The notes below the pieces were generated by a model. It did not search any database. It had not been told where the DNA came from and saw only the letters and a program-made list of their open reading frames with translations. The position numbers were made by a program, and so were the translations under genes. A stretch of DNA of 7,835 bases from Syntrophaceae bacterium PtaB.Bin038 (lineage in GTDB: Bacteria; Desulfobacterota; Syntrophia; Syntrophales; UBA2192), in NCBI GenBank assembly GCA_002067855.1, contig MVQS01000249.1, positions 1 to 7,835 on the forward strand. Reading direction: 5' to 3'. Numbering within the stretch: position 1 is the stretch's first letter; the number at the start of each line of letters is the position of its first letter. This document shows, in pieces, positions 1 to 4,639 of this stretch.

Positions 1-2
1 GG

Positions 3-74
3 TCCGACGAGTTGAGAAACCGCCGAGCCGAGGTCCGCGCGGAGATGCAGCGCCGGAATATGAAGCTGCCCTGA
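3..74 (+). CDS. 3' end of an unrecognised protein gene (5' end outside window)
   Basis: An open frame runs from the window edge to a TGA at 72-74 and gives 23 residues ending in QRRNMKLP. They are rich in Arg, Glu and Met and look like a charged amphipathic C-terminal helix. Of the two other forward frames, one stops within 15 bases and the other runs on into non-coding sequence, so this frame is the best candidate for a gene end. The fragment is too short to assign a family. The following 240 bases contain no credible gene, so it is probably the last gene of an upstream unit. Confidence 0.4.
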   Translation, partial: SDELRNRRAEVRAEMQRRNMKLP

Positions 75-85
75 GGAAGGGTCCA

Positions 86-108
86 GGGTTCAGGGTCCGG
101 GGTACAGG
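86..108. repeat. GGGTTC-GGGTCC-GGGG intergenic repeat, copy 1
   Basis: The stretch 86-102 (GGGTTCAGGGTCCGGGG) recurs in inverted orientation at 2235-2251 with one mismatch. Its right part, 98-108 (CGGGGTACAGG), recurs inverted and exact at 7368-7378. All three lie between genes, as expected for a short dispersed extragenic repeat. No function is visible. Confidence 0.5.
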
Positions 109-116
109 AAATCCGA

Positions 117-149
117 AGGGGGAAGATCGCTCTGCGTTTTCCCTCTTTT
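117..149 (+). terminator. Weak terminator-like hairpin after the upstream gene
   Basis: AGGGGGAA (117-124) can pair with TTTTCCCT (137-144) across a 12-nt loop; two of the eight pairs are G-T. CTTTT follows at 145-149. The stem is weak and the T tract short, so this is only a possible terminator for the gene ending at 74. Confidence 0.25.
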
Positions 150-202
150 CCATTCCTGCCCGATCCTTTGTCCTTTTCCCTTGAGCCTTCGGCCAACGGC
201 CG

Positions 203-219
203 CGGGCACCCTTCTTGCA
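203..219 (+). promoter_or_regulatory. Candidate sigma-54 (-24/-12) promoter
   Basis: The sequence is CGGGCAC, CCTTC, TTGCA. It matches the sigma-54 consensus YTGGCACG-N4-TTGCW in both the GG (-24) and GC (-12) cores and in their exact spacing. The mismatches are the T before GG and the G after CAC. Transcription would start near position 230, about 90 nt before the GGDEF gene. No upstream activator site was recognised, so the call rests on the core match alone. Confidence 0.45.
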
Positions 220-237
220 CCTATTGATTGAAAACCG

Positions 238-303
238 GTCATTGCACAGGGGCATGGGCGATAATGCAATCCGGCGAGATTGCCTCGCCATGCCCGCAAT
301 GAC
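238..303. repeat. REP-like extragenic palindrome before the GGDEF gene
   Basis: GTCATTGC (238-245) is the exact reverse complement of GCAATGAC (296-303). Just inside, GGGCATGGGCGA (250-261) pairs with TCGCCATGCCC (285-295), with one unpaired G. The 66-nt unit can therefore form a long interrupted hairpin. The right half, which reads GAGATTGCCTCGCC followed by GCAATGAC, resembles the widespread bacterial extragenic palindrome of the form GAGATTGCTTCG...GCAATGACG. It ends 14 nt before the ATG of the diguanylate cyclase gene, so it would lie in the 5' leader of that mRNA. Confidence 0.6.
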
Positions 304-317
304 GAACCCCGGTGACC

Positions 318-1175
318 ATGCCCACACCCCCAAGACCAAAAAAGAGAACAAAAACAAGATCAAGATCTTCTGAATCAAAGGCCCCCCGCAGCCTGGCTTC
401 CGTACTCGGGGGAAACCGCACGATCAGGGCCTGGCTCCGTCCCGGGACGGGCGCCCGCGCCGAGGCCTTCGTCATCCTGGCCGAGGGGCTCTCGCAGCAG
501 GACAGGGAATTTCTTGCCGGTGCGGCCGATATCGTCGTCGATCCCGCGGACGATCTGCCCGCCCAGCTCGCCCGGCTCGCCCGCGAGAACCGGCAGCTCA
601 AATCGCTCAGCCTCAGCGACGATCTCACCGGCCTTTACAACAAGCGGTTCTTCACCATCCAGCTCGAGATCGAAATGGCCCGCTCCCGCCGCACGGGCCA
701 GCCCTGCTGCCTGATGATGATCGACTTCGACAACTTCAAGGACATCAACGACCGGCTCGGCCACGACGAGGGCGACCGCTTTCTCACCCAGATGGGGGGG
801 CTGATCCGCGAGAAGCTGCGCCCCACGGACTTCGTCTGTCGCTACGGGGGCGACGAGTTCGCCGTCATCATGCCCGCCACGTCCCTGCTGGACGGGATCG
901 GCATCGCCAGGCGCCTCCGGGAGTTCACCTCACACTTCACCTGGAAGATGGCCGTGCGGGTCTCGGCGAGCTTCGGGCTGGCCGCCTTCGAGCCGTCCAG
1001 CCCCGCCGACGCTGAAGAATTCTTCAAACAGGCCGATAGTGAATTGTATCGGGCCAAGAGGACCGGCAAGAACCGCATCTGCCACCCCGCGCAGGCCTCG
1101 GCGCAGGCCCGGCGGCGGCATGCGTTGGACCGGGAGGAACGGGAGGCGATCTTCGGCCTCAGTACCGACGGATAA
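318..1175 (+). CDS. Diguanylate cyclase (GGDEF domain) with an uncharacterised N-terminal region
   Basis: This protein probably makes cyclic di-GMP from two GTP in the cytoplasm. Numbering from ATG 318 (285 aa), residues 98-258 are a GGDEF domain. It opens with DDLTGLYNKRFF, has metal-ligand region MIDFDNFKDIND (D136, D138), and carries an intact GGDEF signature at 177-181. The inhibitory I-site RxxD is present as RPTD (168-171), exactly five residues before GGDEF, so product inhibition is expected. Residues 1-30 are basic and Ser-rich. Residues 35-80 form a small alpha/beta-like region without recognisable receiver phospho-Asp chemistry, followed by a short coiled-coil-like linker (about 81-101). 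No signal peptide or membrane segment is seen, and there is no EAL domain. An in-frame GTG at 312 is an alternative start. Neither start has a clear ribosome binding site, and a REP-like hairpin ends 14 nt upstream. Confidence 0.93.
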   Translation: MPTPPRPKKRTKTRSRSSESKAPRSLASVLGGNRTIRAWLRPGTGARAEAFVILAEGLSQQDREFLAGAADIVVDPADDLPAQLARLARENRQLKSLSLSDDLTGLYNKRFFTIQLEIEMARSRRTGQPCCLMMIDFDNFKDINDRLGHDEGDRFLTQMGGLIREKLRPTDFVCRYGGDEFAVIMPATSLLDGIGIARRLREFTSHFTWKMAVRVSASFGLAAFEPSSPADAEEFFKQADSELYRAKRTGKNRICHPAQASAQARRRHALDREEREAIFGLSTDG

Positions 1176-1180
1176 GGCAG

Positions 1181-1277
1181 GAAGTAAGGAAGGTAAGAAG
1201 AGCGGAAGAGCGGAGAAGAAAATCCTGACTCTCTTGTCCGAGCTTCCCAGCTTCCCAGCTTCCTAACTTCCTAACTT
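1181..1277. repeat. Purine/pyrimidine-rich imperfect palindromic repeat element
   Basis: The left arm (1181-1214) is almost pure purine, with the core AAGAAGAGCGGAAGAGCGGA (1195-1214). The right arm is nearly pure pyrimidine, built of short tandem units AGCTTCCC and TTCCTAAC (about 1240-1277). The reverse complement of the right end matches 1181-1200 at about 17 of 20 positions, so the element could fold into a long imperfect hairpin. The left arm recurs at 6404-6437 with 31 of 34 identical bases. The element fills most of the gap between the GGDEF and ATPase genes. Confidence 0.6.
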
Positions 1278-1334
1278 CACAAGCAAAGGCTCATAAGACC
1301 ATCGTTACATAAAGCACGCAAGGTTGCGCAAAGG

Positions 1335-2156
1335 ATGAGCCGGAATCCCATCAAGACACCGATCATCGCCACCGTCACCAGCGGCAAGGGGGGCGTCGGC
1401 AAGACCTTCGTCACGGTGAACCTCGCCGCGTCTCTGGCCGCCCGGGGGCGGAGGGTGCTCGTGGTCGACTGCGACCTAGGCCTGGCGAACGTGGACATCA
1501 TGCTGGGCCTCCATCCCCGGCTGACCCTCAAGGACGTCCTCTTCGGCAGCGCCGCGCCGGAAGAGGTCATCCTGCCGACGAAGGCGGGGTTTGACCTCCT
1601 GCCGGCCTGCTCCGGCGTGCGGGAGATGGCGCAGCTGCTGTTCGAAAAGATCCAGATCGTCAAGAAGGTGATTGCGTCCCTGGAGGGCTACGACGTCATG
1701 CTGCTCGACACGGGTGCGGGCATCGCGGAGACGGTCCTCCAGTTCAACCTCCTGGCGCCGCGAAACATCGTCGTCCTGAACCGCGAGCTCACGTCGATCA
1801 CGGACTCCTACGCGATGATGAAGGTCATGCACCAGATCTTCGGCAGGGACGCCTTCAGCCTCATCGTCAACGCCGTGGCCGACGACCGGGAGGGAGAAAA
1901 GATCTTCAGCCACGTCGACGGCATCTGCCGCCGCTTCCTCGGCTTCGCAACGGACTACCTGGGCCCCATATACCGGGACGAGGCGGTGCCGAGATCCATC
2001 CTGCGCCAGGAACCCCTGGTCCTTGCCGGAACGGGCTCGAGGACGGCGGCCTGTTTCGGGCACATCGCCGGGGTCGTGAGCCGCTGGGGCGGGCCGTGCC
2101 TCCGGGCCCTGCCCGCCGCGCAGACCGGGCCGGTTGCCCGGGAAACGCTGCATTGA
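1335..2156 (+). CDS. MinD/ParA-family ATPase, FlhG (FleN/YlxH)-like
   Basis: This is a 273-aa deviant Walker A ATPase of the kind that cycles between ATP-bound dimer and monomer at the membrane to place cell structures. Visible motifs are SGKGGVGKT (16-24, signature Lys18 and Lys23), VVDCDLGLANVDIMLG (43-58, Walker A' region with Asp45 and Asp47) and LLDTGAGI (123-130, switch II/Walker B). The GLANVD and TSITDSYAMMK stretches are typical of the FlhG/FleN branch rather than of cell-division MinD or plasmid ParA. True FlhG has an N-terminal DQAxxL-type motif that stimulates the GTPase FlhF; here the ATPase fold starts almost at once, so that motif is absent. No flhF or other flagellar gene is in view. 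An AAGG at 1320-1323 lies 11 nt before ATG 1335, and a second AAGG abuts the ATG too closely for an ideal site. Transcription probably stops at the hairpin at 2186-2211. Confidence 0.88.
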   Translation: MSRNPIKTPIIATVTSGKGGVGKTFVTVNLAASLAARGRRVLVVDCDLGLANVDIMLGLHPRLTLKDVLFGSAAPEEVILPTKAGFDLLPACSGVREMAQLLFEKIQIVKKVIASLEGYDVMLLDTGAGIAETVLQFNLLAPRNIVVLNRELTSITDSYAMMKVMHQIFGRDAFSLIVNAVADDREGEKIFSHVDGICRRFLGFATDYLGPIYRDEAVPRSILRQEPLVLAGTGSRTAACFGHIAGVVSRWGGPCLRALPAAQTGPVARETLH

Positions 2157-2164
2157 GAGGGACA

Positions 2165-2220
2165 GCCGCCGGCAGCAAGGCTTCGAATCCCCCGCGGCAG
2201 GGGGATTTTTTGCCGGCGGC
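2165..2220. repeat. Perfect 10-bp inverted repeat enclosing the terminator
   Basis: GCCGCCGGCA (2165-2174) and TGCCGGCGGC (2211-2220) are exact reverse complements and surround the terminator hairpin at 2186-2211. The outer stem overlaps the last T of the T tract, so pairing of the outer arms would compete with, or follow, formation of the inner terminator. Confidence 0.65.
2186..2211 (+). terminator. Intrinsic terminator after the FlhG-like gene
   Basis: AATCCCCC (2186-2193) and GGGGGATT (2200-2207) form a perfect 8-bp stem with a 6-nt loop (GCGGCA), followed by an unbroken run of six T (2206-2211). It begins 30 nt after the ATPase stop codon and separates that gene from the ctpA unit. Confidence 0.8.
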
Positions 2221-2234
2221 CCCCTTTGCCCGGC

Positions 2235-2251
2235 CCCCGGACCCCGAACCC
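2235..2251. repeat. GGGTTC-GGGTCC-GGGG intergenic repeat, copy 2 (inverted)
   Basis: The reverse complement of CCCCGGACCCCGAACCC matches 86-102 at 16 of 17 bases. It lies between the terminator and the ctpA promoter candidate. Confidence 0.5.
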
Positions 2252-2272
2252 CGACCTGCCGGAAAATATTCA

Positions 2273-2300
2273 TGGACATTTCGGCAAAACGTGCTAGTTT
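2273..2300 (+). promoter_or_regulatory. Candidate sigma-70 extended -10 promoter for the ctpA unit
   Basis: TGGACA (2273-2278) matches the -35 consensus at five of six bases. After a 16-nt spacer comes TAGTTT (2295-2300), a weak -10 preceded by TGC, which makes it an extended -10. Transcription would start near 2307, giving a leader of about 36 nt before ATG 2343. The position, just after a terminator and just before a four-gene run, supports the call. Confidence 0.5.
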
Positions 2301-2332
2301 TTGGAGGCTAAGCATTATGTCGGCGGTTTCAC

Positions 2333-2337
2333 GGAGG
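2333..2337 (+). promoter_or_regulatory. Ribosome binding site that fixes the ctpA start
   Basis: A strong GGAGG sits 5 nt before ATG 2343. It favours this start over the in-frame TTG at 2301, which would add 14 residues, push the signal segment inward and fall within one base of the predicted -10 box. Confidence 0.8.
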
Positions 2338-2342
2338 ATTTC

Positions 2343-3671
2343 ATGAAAAGTGCCAAGGGCAAATTCTTTGCAACCCTGTGCCTTCTGATGACGCTGTTCG
2401 TACTCTTCGGCCCCTACGGCGACAGCCGGGTGTCGGCCGTAGACTCGTCTACCTACAGGAGCCTCAAGATCTTCAACGAGGTCCTCGACATCGTGGAGAA
2501 GAACTACGTCGAGGAGGTCAAGCAGAACAAGCTCATCAACGAAGCCGTCAACGGGATGATCCGGTCCCTCGACCCGCACAGCGCCTACCTCACCCCCGAC
2601 CAGTACAAGGAGCTCCAGGTGGACACGAGCGGGACCTTCGGGGGTCTGGGAATCGTCATCTCCATGCAGAACGACCAGCTCACCGTCGTCTCCCCGATCG
2701 AGGACACGCCCGCGTTCAAGGCCGGGATCAAGGCCGGCGACCGCATCATGAAGATCGACGGCCAGATCACGAAGGGCATGTCCATCCAGGACGCCGTCAA
2801 GAAGATGCGGGGCCCCGAGAACACCAAGGTGACCCTGACGATCCTCCGCAAGGATATGAAGGAGCCCAGGGACTACGAGATCACCCGTGCCGTGATCAAG
2901 ATCAAGAGCGTCAAGCACAATGTCTACGAGGACGGCATCGGCTACATCCGCATCTCGGCCTTCCAGGAATCCACGGTGGACGAGTTGAAGAAAGCCCTGC
3001 AGCAGGTCAACGGGAAAGCGAAGAACCTCAAGGGCATCGTCATCGACGTCCGCAACAACCCCGGCGGGCTGCTGGACCAGGCCGTGAAGGCCTCGGATGC
3101 GTTCCTGAAATCGGGGACGATCGTATCGACGAAGGGCCGCGTCAAGGCGATCGAGAGCAAGTTCGTCGCCAGGGACGACGGCGCCGAGCCCACGTGTCCC
3201 ATGGTGGTCCTCGTCAACGAGGGGACGGCAAGCGCCTCGGAGATCCTCTCCGGCGCCCTCCAGGACAACGGCCGGGCCATCGTCCTCGGGATGCCGACCT
3301 TCGGCAAGGGCTCTGTCCAGACCGTGATCCCCCTCGAGGACGGCTCCGCCCTGAAGCTGACGACGGCCAGGTACTACACCCCCAAGGGCCGCTCCATCCA
3401 GGCCGAGGGCATCAAGCCCGACATCGTCGTCGAGCCGATCCGCCCGGCCGAGGGCCCCGAGACGGCCGAGAACCACATGATGAGGGAAAAGGACCTCAAG
3501 GGCCACATCCGGGGTGACCGGGAGGGCGAGCAGAAACCCGCCGACGGCAAGGACAAGGGCGACAGGGAAAAGGGCAGGGAAAAGACCGATCTCCAGAGGG
3601 ACAATCAGCTCAAGAGCGCCGTCGACATCCTCAAGAGCTGGGAGGTGTTCAAGCGCATCGGGAAAAATTGA
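2343..3671 (+). CDS. ctpA: Carboxy-terminal processing protease CtpA (S41 family)
   Basis: This is a periplasmic serine protease that trims or degrades envelope proteins; in several Gram-negative bacteria CtpA destroys peptidoglycan hydrolases. The 442-aa protein begins with a Lys-rich start and a hydrophobic segment (about 8-23), serving as signal peptide or membrane anchor. Next come an N-terminal helical part (about 35-92), a PDZ domain (about 93-175, with the TFGGLGI loop at 98-104) and the S41 catalytic domain. The catalytic Ser is S297 in GTASASE, Lys is K322 in FGKGSVQ and Gln is Q326. The Ser-Lys and Ser-Gln spacings (25 and 29) equal those of E. coli Prc S430, K455 and Q459. Residues 371-420 are a highly charged Lys/Glu/Asp-rich linker, followed by a short conserved-looking tail (SAVDILKSWEVF). 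The stop codon overlaps the next gene by 4 nt, indicating translational coupling. Confidence 0.95.
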   Translation: MKSAKGKFFATLCLLMTLFVLFGPYGDSRVSAVDSSTYRSLKIFNEVLDIVEKNYVEEVKQNKLINEAVNGMIRSLDPHSAYLTPDQYKELQVDTSGTFGGLGIVISMQNDQLTVVSPIEDTPAFKAGIKAGDRIMKIDGQITKGMSIQDAVKKMRGPENTKVTLTILRKDMKEPRDYEITRAVIKIKSVKHNVYEDGIGYIRISAFQESTVDELKKALQQVNGKAKNLKGIVIDVRNNPGGLLDQAVKASDAFLKSGTIVSTKGRVKAIESKFVARDDGAEPTCPMVVLVNEGTASASEILSGALQDNGRAIVLGMPTFGKGSVQTVIPLEDGSALKLTTARYYTPKGRSIQAEGIKPDIVVEPIRPAEGPETAENHMMREKDLKGHIRGDREGEQKPADGKDKGDREKGREKTDLQRDNQLKSAVDILKSWEVFKRIGKN

Positions 3672-4639
3672 GCAGCGCGGGTCGATCCTTGAAGCGGAGG
3701 AAGAAACGCCGATCGGCCGTGAGCCCGGGAAAGCGGGCCGCCCTGATCCTCCTGGTCGCGTGCATCACCGGCCTCATCGCCCTCTGGTTGATCCCCGACG
3801 GCGACCGGCGTCCCAACACCCCGGCGCCGACGCCGCAGGCGGCCCCGGGGAAATCCCCGGGCGCGGCTGCGCCGGACCCGGCCGGTCCGGCTCCGGCGGG
3901 CGGTCGGGAGCGGCGGGAAAAGACGGTCGCCATCCTCATCGACGACATCGGCTACGATCCCGAGGCGCTGAGAAGGCTGCTGGCCATCGAGGCCCCCCTG
4001 GCCTTCTCGGTGCTGCCGCACACCCCTCACGCGCGATCTTCCGCGGAAGCGGTCCACCGGGCGCGTCGAGAGGTTCTCCTGCATCTGCCCATGGAGCCCC
4101 ACGGATGGCCCGAGCGGGACCCCGGTCGAGGCGCCATTTTCGCCTCCATGACGGAGCGCGAGATCCGGCGGACCCTGCTGGATGACCTGGAGTCCGTGCC
4201 CCACGCGCGGGGCGTCAACAACCACATGGGCTCGAAGCTCATGGAGGAGCGGGACCCGATCCGAACCGTGTTCCGCGTGCTGCAGGAGAAGGGGCTTTTC
4301 TTCGTGGACAGCCTGACGACCGAGGCGTCCGTCGGGCCGGCCCTGGCCGCGGAGTGCTCCATCCGGTTCGCGCGGCGGGATCTATTCATCGACGATGCGG
4401 TGGACCGCAGCCGTGCCGCGATCCGCCTGGAACAGCTCCTGGACGACCGGGAGACGTGGAGCGAGCTGCTGCTGATCGGTCACCCGTACCCGGAGACGGT
4501 CAGCGCCCTGGAAGAGGCGATTCCCCGGTTCCGGGCCGCGGGAATCCGCGTCGTGCCGCTCTCCGCCCGGGTCGACGGCATGCAGGGCCGAAGGGACGCA
4601 AAGCCGCAGAGAACGACGAACAGGAACCGGACACCATGA
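3668..4639 (+). CDS. Divergent polysaccharide deacetylase family protein (YibQ/DUF610-like)
   Basis: The 323-aa product belongs to the Polysacc_deac_2 (YibQ) family, whose substrate is not firmly established; neighbours usually suggest peptidoglycan or envelope glycan work. A basic stretch (KRRKKRR, 9-15) is followed by one membrane segment (about 24-42), then a Pro/Ala-rich linker to residue 80 and the deacetylase-like domain (86-302). Visible family motifs are AILIDDIGY (88-96, metal-ligand-type Asp pair), HLPMEP (139-144), NNHMGS (184-189), FFVDS (211-215), FIDD (240-243) and GHPYPET (271-277). The start is taken as TTG 3668, overlapping the ctpA stop as TTGA; TTG 3689 and GTG 3719 are weaker alternatives. 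Location directly after ctpA is the usual arrangement in many proteobacteria, where envC often comes first; envC is absent here. The last 20 residues (from about 304) are basic, unlike the family, and seem repeat-derived. The end overlaps the TPR gene by 4 nt. Confidence 0.88.
   Translation: MSSAGRSLKRRKKRRSAVSPGKRAALILLVACITGLIALWLIPDGDRRPNTPAPTPQAAPGKSPGAAAPDPAGPAPAGGRERREKTVAILIDDIGYDPEALRRLLAIEAPLAFSVLPHTPHARSSAEAVHRARREVLLHLPMEPHGWPERDPGRGAIFASMTEREIRRTLLDDLESVPHARGVNNHMGSKLMEERDPIRTVFRVLQEKGLFFVDSLTTEASVGPALAAECSIRFARRDLFIDDAVDRSRAAIRLEQLLDDRETWSELLLIGHPYPETVSALEEAIPRFRAAGIRVVPLSARVDGMQGRRDAKPQRTTNRNRTP

Noticed and set aside
90..299. Minus-strand 69-residue frame in the first gap
   Set aside because: It runs through the G-rich repeat, the sigma-54 candidate and the palindrome, has no ribosome binding site or family features, and is explained by non-coding elements.
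1181..1277. CRISPR-like array of short repeats
   Set aside because: The units are directly adjacent or degenerate and lack regular unique spacers, and no cas gene is present.
1276..1311. Sigma-70 promoter before the ATPase gene (TTCACA ... TACATA)
   Set aside because: The boxes are 24 nt apart, too far for a sigma-70 promoter, and no better pair was found.
2181..2193. Resemblance to a tRNA T-loop (CTTCGAATCC)
   Set aside because: No acceptor, D or anticodon arms can be drawn around it; the bases belong to the terminator stem.
2301..2342. Longer ctpA start at TTG 2301
   Set aside because: The TTG begins one base after the predicted -10 box and would add 14 residues before the signal segment, while ATG 2343 has an ideal GGAGG 5 nt upstream.
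1476..3506. Minus-strand open frame of 676 residues
   Set aside because: It is antisense to the ATPase and ctpA genes, crosses a terminator and a promoter region, is dominated by Asp, Leu, Gly and Arg in a composition expected from reading GC-rich codons backwards, and has no recognisable domain.
2378..3517. Plus-strand open frame of 379 residues inside ctpA
   Set aside because: It is a frame-shifted shadow full of Arg, Gly, Pro and His with no fold; ctpA in the other frame has all catalytic motifs.
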